A DNA stretch of 64,000 bases, taken from NCBI GenBank assembly GCA_037576215.1, contig JBANDB010000001.1:5952001-6016000 (forward strand), read 5' to 3'. Origin of the DNA: Armillaria gallica (Eukaryota > Basidiomycota > Agaricomycetes > Agaricales > Physalacriaceae). The notes beneath the pieces were generated by a model, which did not search any database, was not told the origin of the DNA, and saw only the letters and a list, made by a program, of their open reading frames with translations. Positions 12,776 to 23,645 of the stretch are shown here, one piece after another (position 1 is the first letter of the stretch; each line of letters starts with the position of its first letter). Made by a program: the position numbers and the translations under genes.

Positions 12776-13267
12776 AGCTATGGCCACGACTCGGATGAGG
12801 ATGAGTGAGAGGCGTACTTGCCGGCCAATATGATTGGGACGCAAACAGTGCAGAGCGTCGGGCTCGGGGGAGATAGCCAGCTTGACGCGAATCCGGTGTC
12901 CATTCGAAACGAGAGCGAGTCTATGAACGGTGGTCCCCTTGACATCGCCCTTCCGCGTATGCATCGTAGACGGTCCTTCCTTTCTCTCCCCGCGCATCAC
13001 AGCCCTCCCTCCCTCGGTGACATCCTCGAGCACGTGCCACCGGACGTGGCCTGGATTTGAATCAGCTTCATCAGGAAAACAACAATTGCAGCGACCCCGT
13101 CGTATATCATATATCAAGCTTCAAGCGACAAATCGAAATGAGCGCGAGTTTATGGCGACAGTCGCAGATGAACGTCAAAGTCACAAAGACATAACGGTCA
13201 CAACCTTTCCCTTTTCGATCGCCGCCGCATTCACTCCTTGCCACTACCGACGTTCTATGGCAATTTC

Positions 13268-14578
13268 ATGCGCTTCTGGCTCTGCCCCTCTGACTCGAAA
13301 ATTCGTTCAAGTATCCCTGACGACGACAGAATTGCGCCTGAAATGTTCTGGGTAAAACATCAGCCCTTCCTGGCCAGCGCGGGCTACATGTTACAACCTC
13401 AGTACCATCCAAATTGGACTCCTTCTTGGATCAGGAAAGATGGAACAACTCGATGGAGATTCCGTAAATCCTTTGAGGATGAACACTCTCTACTCGTAGG
13501 GAATAAATGAACAAGTCTTGCTTTTGGGCTGACCTCGCGGATCCAGACATCGCGTATCCTGGATGCTGTACGAACGAAAGACGGAGCTAAAGTCGTTATC
13601 CGTATCACACGCACAGACACAGATGAACTCTCCATGGCAAAGCGTCTTTGCAGCTCCGATGAACCACGAAATCACACTGTTCCCATCCTCGAAGTCATAC
13701 CTATCCCGGATGACGAAGACCACCACGTATTCATGGTGATGCCACTTCTGAAGCTATTCCACGAACCGGAATTCCATTGCCGGTCAGAGTTCGTGGATGC
13801 TTTTCGTCAGCTGTTAGAGGCAGGCTCTATCCGTTACCAGCACTCATCGACATCCGTCGTCTGATTGGTTTTTACTTGCAGGGTCTCAATTTCATGCATA
13901 GTCTCAACATCGCTCACGGGTCAATTCAACAAAGTTATTACTCGCTCCCTTTTTAACTTTGTCCTCCCATAGCGATGTGAGCCCGCTCAACTTCCTCATG
14001 GACTCCTCAAAAGTCTGTCCCAAAAGGTACCACTACGCCTGCGAAACAAGTTACGACGGCGTCCACTGGAACCTCCCCGCTCGTCCTCGATGTCGCATTG
14101 GCCCAGTCCAGTACTATATCATCGATTTCGAAAGCGCCCAAGAATACCCCGCAGGCAAGGAAAACGCTCTAACCACCAGAAATCTCCGCTGCGGTATACG
14201 CTCATCGCCAGAGTTTTCTCTCGGCGAGCCATGTAATCCATTCAAGTTGGACGTGTACAACGCAGGTGCTACAATCTTTGAGCTTTGTGAGGTAATTTCT
14301 CCTTTCTAATTGCTACTCGGCGCTGCTTACTCTGCCTTTCATAGGGATATCAAGGATTAGACGACTTCAAGCCTCTTTTGCTTGATATGATGTCCGAGGA
14401 TCCGCTTGCCAGGCCTGATATGGAATATGCTCTCCGGATGCTTGATGATCTCGTGTCTTCGAACGACAAACTTTGGCTACGCGGCAGGATCTGGAGGCTT
14501 TGTGCGTGGGTCAAGCCTCCGTCGTATTTAATCCAGTATCTGTGGCGAAAGTTTCCGGTCCTTCTTCCGTACTTTTGA
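13268..14578 (+). CDS. kinase-like protein with HGD catalytic loop
   Basis: Five exons (13268-13495, 13547-13819, 13882-13919, 13973-14291, 14345-14578) join in frame to 363 residues. The kinase-like core is clear: VVIRITR at the beta3 position (Arg where Lys is usual), GLNFMHSLNIAHGDVSPLNF as catalytic loop with Asp and Asn, YYIIDFESA in place of DFG, LDVYNAGATIFELCE (helix F region) and DPLARPDMEYALRML near the end. This matches the small divergent protein-kinase-like proteins common in Agaricomycetes. Whether it is catalytically active is unclear given the beta3 Arg and DFE. The intron 13820-13881 would need a GC donor (GC-AG). The start is uncertain: 13268 is the first in-frame ATG, but the similar reading frame extends a few codons upstream. 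It is the only plus-strand single-copy host gene in the window. Confidence 0.72.
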
Positions 14579-16180
14579 TGTAAACCACTCTTCCTCTCCG
14601 GGACATTACTTGCGATTAGGATTTTCAAATGTGATGTCAGATGGGATCCCTTTAGATCATTTTGTGGATGAGCCAAGTACGTGGTAGCGGCATAATTTAC
14701 AGAATGTAAGAGACAAGCAACAAGATTTTTCCTGTGCGACTTGGTCCATGCTTGCAGCTTGGTTTGGATAATATTCGCCAAGTGATAGGTTAGTGCTTGA
14801 GGGGTGCTCCGTCCTCACCATCCCGCAAGAAACGCGGGGTATCGGGGTCAGGCGAGATTGTCAGCGACGTAAGTGTGCTTACCAAGAAGAAACTGAAATT
14901 CTTCACGAGTCACCATTTCTAAGTATCTGTGCGCAGACAATATCAACGTCTCCGTTAGTTGTATCAAAGTTACCTGCACGGCAATATCACCTCTATTTCA
15001 TCTCGAGCCATTCGACGTTGTTCTCACTTCAAGATTAGGGTCTAATCCGTCAACTGACCAGGACTCCTAGGTGCACGCAAAGGTTCGACTCCCTGCAAAC
15101 TCCCCGTGAGACAATGATGATTTTCATTTCACAGAGTTTGGTTTCTTTTTGACCGTGTTCGTTATGCGTAAGAGCAAGGCTACGCACAATCTTGTCTTCC
15201 GTACCACAATACCTCAACAGTTCCAACATAGTATCTTCAGAGATGCCCATGAGGGTTCTCAAGAGTTTTCAAACATTTTTATGGTTTACTTCTATCCTAA
15301 CTGATTGAAGAATGTCATTTTTCCAAGAGCCGTCTCACTCACTGGTTGTAGTTCCCTATCTCCGAAAAAAAAAACTCTGATCCCTAAGTTTCGAACCTGT
15401 ATATATTCTACCATTCCAGCACTATAATGTTGTTCTCTGGTAGTCCATCGGTTAGCATGTATATCTCAATTCCTGTCGGGCGTAGGTGCTTGGTTCGACT
15501 CCAGCCTCGGACGTATTTCTAAACCAGTAAAGGATTTTTTTTTTTTTTTGCTGTCGAAGGGCAGTGCACAAGGATTTTAGTGCAGTATTTATGCAGAGAC
15601 ATGATGCAGCGGCTGTTGAAGACTCGAAGAGGGTATGGTGCGGGAGTAATTGTGACGGTTGGTACGCTCCATATTAGTATGTCGAAGTATAGAATTATAG
15701 TGCATATTTTCTTTTGTAGTGCTTCATACCGAGCGCTTATTTGATGTAGATTTATTTTGAAGCATCAAAAACCCTCAATGCAAAGAAAGGGTTGGTCATA
15801 AGAGTCCTCATTTTTGGTTGTGGGGATAAGGTATGGGTATCAGTAGCAGTTAACCTTTGCTCATCGAATATAGGACCATTGCGATGAACGACGTACATGT
15901 ATGGGACACAAAAATACAAGCCACTTAAGAAAATGACAAATTTGGCACAGACATTCACACTATGTGGATTCTACCAGTCCTCGCCCTGCCCAATACAGAT
16001 CTCCAACACCAAGCTAAGCCCCCTTTCAGCAAATTTATTGCAAAACATGCATCCTTCACCCAAAACCTTGCCGGATTTCTCTAGACAACTCTTCCGCCGA
16101 TACCCTTCGAGTCGGTAGGCTCACAGAATCCAACAGCACCAGTGGCCTAATCTTCTGCTTAGCCTCGGCATAAGAAAACT
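14579..16180. other. intergenic, no protein gene seen
   Basis: No open frame with family signal. It contains a tRNA-like sequence at 15433-15510 and a T15 tract at about 15535. Confidence 0.45.
15433..15510 (+). repeat. tRNA-like SINE head
   Basis: TGGTAGTCCATCGGTTAGC resembles an A box and GGTTCGACTCC a B box, about 50 bases apart, followed by a long T run (15535-15549) that could stop RNA polymerase III. The acceptor stem does not pair, so this is a tRNA-derived repeat or tRNA pseudogene. Confidence 0.4.
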
Positions 16181-17170
16181 TCATATCTGCTGGCCACATG
16201 TACCGCTCAGAGAGGAGGACCGCACATTTGATACCAGGGATGCAGGGCAGTGGAGTAAAACTCCAGAAGAGTGAGAATGGCGAACATGTTTATCACTTCT
16301 GCAGAATGACGGGATGTGACAGGCCCCAGGAAGCTCCCGCCAAGCTGTGTCTGGAATTTTGCATATTTGAGGCCCTAAAATGGCCAAATCCTTGTCCATA
16401 GTTTGCATATTTGACAGCCAAAATTTGCCCCCGTTGTCCGCAGTTTGCATAATTTAGGACTTTTTCGGATGATATCTGGCCAGAACCTTCCTCCACGGAC
16501 CTCTGGGAAATTTTTTGGCCTATTGGGACCTGCAGACCGTCAAAAGCATTGTCCGAGTTTGCATATTTTACCCCCGAATCTTTGCATATTTGAGGCCCAA
16601 AATCAGCAAATTTTCTGGACACAGCTTGGTGGGAGCTTCCCGGGGCCTGATGTGACCTGTTGCATAGCATCTTGAACATCCTGGAATTGGACACCCAAGT
16701 CAACGAGGTGGTAGTCAGGGACGATGGTGATGAACGTTGTGGGAGCGGGTAGCGTGTGTGCACCCATGAAGACCCAGCTGCAGCTGTATGAGAAGACAGA
16801 GATTAGGATGTCCATGTCATGGTGTGGGGAGGGCAGTAGACGACGAGTGTGGCACGTTCAGTTGGGTGGTATTGGTGGGATTCTCGCATTAGATTCACAA
16901 TTGATGGGCCCTCGGCTTCGGAACACTTTGATTCCTCTTCAAGTGGGTCAGCAATAGCAAAATGTAAGAGACAAGACGTACTTGGCACCAAGATATTGCT
17001 TATGCCTCTACCTTGGATCTGTGCGATTTGTTCCATGGTCCACTGGATGTTGACCACCATTGCCCATCCATCGTATATGGAAAGAAATTTTATCTCGTCG
17101 TCAAACAATGCACAGGACGTCATTGTAGGATTGGTGAGCTGGGGCCCTTGTGTTGCCCCGATGGATGAGG
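16181..17170 (-). pseudogene. alpha/beta-hydrolase remnant H3, interrupted by a MITE
   Basis: Exon pieces on the minus strand are MVVNIQWTMEQIAQIQGRGI (about 16985-17060), REsHQY...ATLVVYCPPHT (about 16815-16890) and FITIVPDYHLVDLGVQFQDV (about 16660-16735). An intron lies at about 16935-16980. A 328-bp MITE sits inside the coding region (16321-16648). The remnant was dead or was killed by this insertion. Confidence 0.5.
16321..16648. mobile_element. 328-bp hAT-like MITE with 8-bp target duplication
   Basis: The ends are inverted repeats starting AGGCCCC(A/G)GGAAGCTCCC, alike over 31 bases with two mismatches, both CpG-type transitions. The flanks carry the same 8 bases GATGTGAC (16313-16320 and 16649-16656). 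The paralogous hydrolase remnant at 58668-58675 shows the unoccupied site (GACGTGAC followed by CTGTTGC). The interior is a set of TTTGCATATTTGAGGCCC-like repeats. There is no coding capacity, so it is non-autonomous. Confidence 0.85.
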
Positions 17171-17377
17171 TTGAGTAAGAGGCCTCACAGACGAGAATCG
17201 AAGAGGCAGTAGTTGGGGACGATAATGATAAATCCATGGTCGGTGATGGATACGGGTGCATGGATGTGGGAGGGCAGAGGACATCAAGTGTGTGATGGTG
17301 GTAAATTGGGTCTTAGTTGATGCACGTTCGGTTTTGAAATTTGAGGATGGCCAAATGTGTCTAGTACTGTTAAGCGG

Positions 17378-17997
17378 CATCGTGGTTTTCTACTGTAACA
17401 TTCAAGCATGATCCAGCAGCAACTCAGTTGCTAACATTTTATTCACCATTCCCACATGAGCATTTCTGCACTTTGATCTAGTACGACTGGACTTTCTTGC
17501 ATCTATGCCACCTTGCCCGCCCGGTATTATCATTCAGAAGGCCAGTGGTATCAGGCATTTTGGCACTCCCTCTGTCTCATGTCTTTCTCTCTCTGTTCAC
17601 CTTTCCTTTAGACTTGCCTCCTCACAGTGTAGTGGCCACAACACATAGAGCTCGAGTTCGATTCCCATCTGGAGATCAAATAGGTTGATAAGACTCATGT
17701 TTTGTTCTCCGCCATGGTACTTAGCTTCCTCCTTCTGCTGACCATGGCTCATCCTTTTGTTCATACAGCCCTCATCGTGTCCACATCTCTGAGCAGTATT
17801 ATGAAGCTGCACACTCTTGGAGATTTCCTACGCATCTTGAATGAACTTGGACCTAGAGCAGCCTCCAGTAGTATACCAGTTAGAACTTGGAACACATGAA
17901 TAGGTTCAATCCACACTACTATGATCATATAGTGTTAATAGGGCAGCATGTTGAACGTTGCATCTTTTTAAACCGATTTCATGCACAGCATCACTTC
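17378..17997. repeat. block B copy of the tRNA-like 3' flank (left half)
   Basis: Aligns with 4748-5352 in block A and 59889-60529 in block C. It is cut at 17997 by the gypsy insertion, resumes at 43237-43299, is cut again by a 4.7-kb insertion, and resumes at 48000. tRNA-like B boxes lie near 17655 and 17908. Confidence 0.65.
17993..17997. repeat. target site duplication ACTTC (left)
   Basis: Matches ACTTC at 43232-43236. The flanking sequence joins directly in blocks A (5348-5352) and C (60525-60529). Confidence 0.9.
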
Positions 17998-18411
17998 TGT
18001 AAGACCCGAACTTCAATCAAGGGTAAATAGTCAGCTGTATCGTGTTTGTACAGTCACCGACTAGTCCCGAAGAGATTGACATACAAGACTAACTTGATAG
18101 CACTTAGCGAGAAGGAAGGTGTTTCAGTATGAATAAACGTTAGCTCAAAGCTAGGGAATATACAGCTTTGAGTACACTACTTATATACTAAAGTGAGGGT
18201 CTGCAATAAGTGCTAAGACAAGGGTACCGTGTTAGAAAGTGAATAAGCCAAATACACGGTAACTGAGAATAATATGTGTCAGTGGAGTTGTGACGATGTG
18301 AAGATTTATGAAGGCTCTGTGGAGTCGCGGATCTAAAGATAAGATAAGGTAAGCGCTGAAGATAAGATAAGATAAGAGGTGCTTAGGTAAAGAAATGAAT
18401 AAATCGTAACA
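17998..18411 (-). repeat. 3' LTR of the gypsy element
   Basis: 414 bp, identical in length to the 5' LTR at 42818-43231. It differs from it at 21 positions, all transitions. It contains the TATA motif (18180-18187 on the minus strand) and the GTTAGCTCAAAGCT motif (18139-18152). Confidence 0.93.
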
Positions 18412-18425
18412 TTACCCCCCTGTTA
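18412..18425 (-). promoter_or_regulatory. polypurine tract of the gypsy element
   Basis: In element sense the bases next to the 3' LTR read AACAGGGGGGTAA, the expected purine-rich plus-strand primer. Confidence 0.7.
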
Positions 18426-18622
18426 AGGCAGGTGTCCCAACTGCTGTTAGCTTCAATCCCATCGTTACTTTTTCACAATGCCAAGCCCAAAGTTAGGGTG
18501 TCTGCCTGGCCAGCTGGGACCTCTTTTCTTTGATCCCTATACGCAAGGGACCGAACGAAGAGGAGGAATATCGTCATCAGGTGGATGTGGAAGCGGTAAG
18601 TCTGGTAAACTTTTTCATGTCG

Positions 18623-21341
18623 TCATGGTATTTCTTGTGGTGCAAATGGTGATTTTGTGTCTGTCAAAGAGTCGTCATGGCCACCAAGCCAATCCCAGTC
18701 TAGCTGTTGGTCGTACCAAACTTTTTGTCCAGTGAATGGATCCATGTAGGATTGCCAATCTCCTGTTTCATGCTTGGTACGATTCACCCGTTCGGCGAGG
18801 TATTCATCAACAAGTTCGTCTGCGTCTATGTCTTCTTCCTTTACCCAGCTGTTTGACTCTGGTCCGTAGCCTTTCCATTTGACAAAGTAGTCTGTCACCC
18901 AGTGCGATGGTTCCCCTGCTTTTCCTCTGACCTTTTGGTCTCTACTGTCGAGTACTTGCTCGATTTCGTAGTGCTCTTCGCTGTCAATAAGATTGGGCGG
19001 TGGCAGAGGTGGCTGTTCTTGATTTGGGAATGCGGGTGGCATGTATGGTGTGAGGAGTACTTTGTTGAATACTGGATGGATATGCCAGTTCATTGGGAGT
19101 TTTAATTTATATGCTGAAGCCCCAATTTTTGCGATGATGGGGAATGGGCCTGTTCGTTTGTCTGTGAGTTTCTTCTTGGGACATGGGAGATTGAGGTTGA
19201 TTGTATTGAGCCAAACCTTATCTCCCACCTGGTATTCGACTGCAGGTCGTTTCTTTTTGTCATATTGGGCTTTCATCTGGTCGGCGGCTTTCTTGAGTGC
19301 TTGCTTTGCTTCAGCATGGATTTTCTGCATCTGTGAAATGAATGTGGTTGAGGCTGGTGTTCTGAAGGGTGCTCGGGGTTTTGCGCCTGGGAGGAGGTCA
19401 GCGTTATAGCCGTAGTTAACCTCGAAGGGACTTTTGCCCGTAGCGGAATGGGTGCGGTTGTTGTGAGCAAAGGCCGCAAGGGAGAGCCATTCAACCCAGT
19501 CATTCTGGAGGTGATTGACAAAGATCTGGAGGTATTTTTCAACCTCCTGATTAACTCATTCAGTCTGTCCATCAGTCTGTGGATGATAGGTGGTGGATAC
19601 GTTTGCCTTAATTTGAAGCAAGTCATAAAGGTCTTTCATGAACTTGGATACGAACACAGTGCCTCGGTCGGAGATGACGACCTGAGGCATCCCATGTTTG
19701 GCGTATACTTCGTTGCGTAGGATTTTGGCCCACCCTTCCGATGACAGCTCCATGGTACATGCTATCGGTATGATTTCCTTAGAGAATCGGTCAACGATCA
19801 TTAAGATTGCATCAAAACCATTGCACTTTGGTAAACCAGTGACCATGTCTACAGAGATGTGAGTCCATGGTCGGAAGGGTATGGCATTGGGATGAAGGGG
19901 TGCAGCTTTTGCTTGCGTGCTTGACTTGGTTCATTGACACGTTTCGCAGGTGCGGACATAGTTTTCAATGTCCTTCTTCATCCTTGGCCACCAATATTCT
20001 CGTAAGACGAGTTCTTTAGTCTTTTCAATGCCGGGGTGTCCTGCTGTGATGTGGTCGTAAAATTGTGTGATTATTTCTCCTCGTAACGCGTGGTCAGAAG
20101 GAACATAGATGTGGGAGTCGTAAAAGATCAGCCCGTCAACTAGTTTCATTCCTCAGTCGTGGTTAAGGGAAGTCGCGACATTCTTGTCCCATCGGTGGTG
20201 GTTGAGCATGGCTTGCTTTATCTTGGTGTGGGTTTCCTCGATAGTGGGCATGACTAATGCCTGGAAGTGCTCGGGTTTGAGGATGATAACCTCATTGTTG
20301 TCCTCCTTTCCTTGCTCGTGGTCTGCTCGTTGGCTTAGTAAGTCGGCCTTCTTGTTTGCCGGTCCCGGTTTGTGGTGTAGTGAGAAATGGTATTTGGCAA
20401 GCTCAGTTACCCAACATGCTTGACGTCAGTTGAGCTTTTGGGGCTTTCGGAAATACTGCAGATTTTGATGATCTGTCCATATCTCGAAGTCCTGAGCTGC
20501 ACCCATTAGGTAGTGCCTCCACTTGTCCAGGGCTAGCATGATTGCCAGCAGTTCCTTGTCGTAAATTTCATAATTTCGTTCTGTAACTGTGAGGGACTTG
20601 GACAGAAATGTGACTGGGCACCATTTTCCATCCTGCTCTTGCGACAATACAGTGCCAATCGCTCCCTCACTTGCATCCGCCTCTACACGGAACTTTCCTT
20701 CCTCTGTGGGTATTGCCAGTACCACTTCTTCAGCCAGCAGTCTTTTCAGCTCCTTGAACACATCCTGTTGCGCTTTTCCCCACTTCCACGGATCATTTCC
20801 TGTCAGCTGGGTCATCGGCTTGATGACCTTGCTGTATCCTTTGATGAAACGTCTGTAGAAGTTGGTAAAGCCTAAGAACGACTGCAGTTGTACTTTCTTG
20901 ACTGGCACAGGCCATTCCGCAATCCCTGCGATTTTGACTGGGTCCATCCGGATGCTTCCTTCACTGATGATGACTCCAAGGTATTTGGTTTCCAAGGTTT
21001 CGAACTCGCATTTCTCCGCTTTAAGGAATAGCTTGTTCTTTCGTAAGGTCCTTAGAACCTCACATGTGATGCGACGATGCTCTTCCTTGGTTTTGGACAT
21101 GATTAGGATATCGTTGAGGTAGACTGTGACGCAACCTGATGCAATGAGATTTTTAAAGATATCATTCATCATCCACTGGAAGGTGGCCGGCGAGTTGGTG
21201 AGCCCGAAGAACATAACTGTGGGTTCGAACAACCCTCAATTAGTTCTGAATGCTGCCTTCCATTCGTCGCCACTCTTGATGCATACGTTGTTGTATCCCC
21301 ATCAAACATCGAGCTTGGAAAAGTACTTGGCCCCTCGTAGT
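18623..21341 (-). pseudogene. pol: gypsy pol, 3' part: RT core, RNase H, integrase, chromodomain
   Basis: In one frame, interrupted by stops at 19556, 19931, 20153, 20426, 21236 and 21302. RT motifs are GLFEPTVMFFGLTNSPATFQ and a YLNDILI box (usual Y-x-DD, here N replaces the first Asp). RNase H follows (RVEADASEGAIGTVLSQ, YDKELLAIMLALDKWRHYL, IWTDHQNLQYF), then the integrase zinc finger (H-x-AGHPGIEKT...CETC) and core (DRFSKEIIPIAC, VISDRGTVFVSKF, TTYHPQTDGQTE), GPFPIIAKIGASAYKL...HPVFNKVLL, and a chromodomain (YEIEQVLDSR...YFVKWKGYG...SWVKEEDI). Each stop is TGA, mostly at positions that are Arg in related elements. Translation is truncated at the left KDZ junction. Confidence 0.92.
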
Positions 21342-21348
21342 TTATCCA
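21342..21348. repeat. KDZ target duplication TTATCCA (left)
   Basis: Same 7 bases at 35133-35139. Removing the DNA between restores the RT frame around ISELMDKLRGAKY. Confidence 0.8.
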
Positions 21349-21393
21349 CAGGCATATACATAGATATAGGCCTACAGCACCTGGTTATAACCA

Positions 21394-23645
21394 CAATGGC
21401 TTAGGTCTACAGCATGGTTATTTAACCACACTCTGGTGCAGGGGCAAATTTTGCATTTGGGGCCCTCCAGGGGCCCTTTTTTGGCCTGCTTTCTGGGTAA
21501 TTGGTTGCCATCTGGTCCCATTCAATAATCTACAGTATTATTTCCCATAAAATGTGGTACATGCCCTCAATTCCGTCCTTAATCCTGTAAATCCACCCAA
21601 ATGGGCCAATCTTTTACCACTGCCCTTTCTTCCGTAGCCACATCATCAGACACATGTGTGTGCCACAATCAAACTTGGTCCTGTTACGCTTTCTTGTTAT
21701 TCTGTTATTTCCGAATTGTGTCACCAATGTGACATGACCATTCAATCCCAACCTGCTAACTTCTAAGCTACAATCGCCCCACTTTCCACACTACCATCCC
21801 TTACTAGCAAATTCCTGAGGACGAGGGCAAATAAAGTCTTTTCTTCCATGGCCATGTCATCAGACACGCTGATGAGCCTCCAGGCTCTGTACGCTCAGAA
21901 TTCATGGATTTAGCCATCCATCACCCAATACCTTTAAAACGACACCATTATAATCCTTACACACTCCATAACACTGCCAACTCTCAACAATACCACGGAT
22001 TTTCGCAGTATAAGCTGCAAACACCCAGATACAATCCTAAAACCGTGACATCTACTCCTCACACACTCCGTTATCCTTCCCAGCTCGCCTCGCATCACAA
22101 TTACCGTATCCCATCACAGCAAGACATCTTTGATCGACAATCATCCTAAAACGGGGTTGCTACATCACTCAGAAGCATCTGGTTGATGTGCCCATCAATC
22201 ATTTAATGAAATGACGTGATTGACACGAGTACCCTCCCAGCTACGACAATTACAGCTACGGCAACTATAGACCACATTTACTAAGGCTGTTACAGTGCCA
22301 AGACTTTGAATTATCATTGCCCCATGCATACACCTCAGCACGGCAACTGCAGCTCAATAATCCGCAGCTAAACAGCACCTTATGATCCGCTCATCACTCA
22401 ATAAAACCACACGGTTCGCATCCATACATGGCAACATCAAGGACTTGCTGTTACTTTAGAACCATGGACACCATATGTTTACTACGGCTATTACAAAAGC
22501 CAAGGACTTACAGCCTTACTAAGGCTCCGAAGAATATTCTATTTATAAAATCGTACTTGTAGTATAAAAACTAGGTAGATACTGCATTTTTAGAGCTAGT
22601 TCTTACCCAGTTGACGAGGCTACAGCATTACCAGTCAGCTACAGTTACTCCAAGTTATTCCCCACTGCTTGCTTTACTCTTTAAACGTTGTTGGTTGCAC
22701 CAATACATGAAATCTTGCATCAATAACTTGCTTTTGTCTTTTAATGCCATAACATCGCTTCACTTTCACCACATAGGATTGTTTCATTGCCTTCACCTTC
22801 TACATCGCCATTGTTTTCATCGCCCAGTTCAGTATTGCCTCCGTGTAGGCCCAGTTCAGCTCCATAGGATCACCCTCGTCTTTATCATTGTTCGGAGTTG
22901 CCGTGCATCTATTGCTGCAGCACCCCACTCAGCACCTCAGTTGCTACGATTTCTACCAGTTTCTTGCAGTCTCTGTATGTTTATTGCTATTGTTTCGACT
23001 CACAATATTAGGTACACCCCAAGCCACGTTTACTAGGCTATTTCAACATCTTCTAGTCCATTGCCACGATTTCTAGAGCATTGCAACAATTTCTAGCGTG
23101 TTGCTACGATTTCTAGAGCATTGCTACGATTACCAGTCCTTCCACATGATTACTCGCCCTCCCCCACGATTACTAGAGCATCACAATGATTTCTAGTCCC
23201 TCCCCACAATTTCTCGACCATTGCTATGATTTCTAGACCCATTTTCATGGTCTCTAGACCATTTTCGCAATTCCTATCACGGTTTCTTGGTATTCAAGTC
23301 ATACCAGATTCTGTCTCATCTCGTTTATCGAGATCCTTCCTGGCTTACAGCCAACGTCTATTAGTACTCCTTGACCAAGAGTACTACTTCGCTGACTGAA
23401 AAGTCGCAGTGTATCTTGCATTATTGAGGAATTGACTGCACGGAGGTGCACCGAACCACTCACAAACACATTGCCTTGATTGCTGTGTTGCTACGTTAAT
23501 TGCCTAAGCTCTCACCGAGTTTTGGGTGTTGCCATTGCCACGGAAGTCTAGGCTCATCAACGCATGTTGCACTTTCTTGTTATCTCCGTTATTTCCGAAT
23601 TGCGTCACCAATATGACATTATCATTCACTACCAAATTATTCACG
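21394..23645. other. left non-coding arm of the KDZ element
   Basis: No gene recognised. It holds a roughly 60-bp direct repeat (21683-21740 and 23568-23625, CTTTCTTGTTAT...TTTCCGAATTG) and the 20-bp minisatellite at 23041-23280. The middle is C/A/T-rich unique sequence. Confidence 0.5.
23041..23280. repeat. 20-bp minisatellite, about 12 units
   Basis: Twelve consecutive units in exact 20-base register, consensus TTGCYACGATTTCTAGAGCA, with considerable divergence between units. No spacers. Confidence 0.85.

Noticed and set aside
23041..23280. A regular 20-bp repeat array that might look like CRISPR
   Set aside because: The units are contiguous with no unique spacers, and the DNA is eukaryotic.
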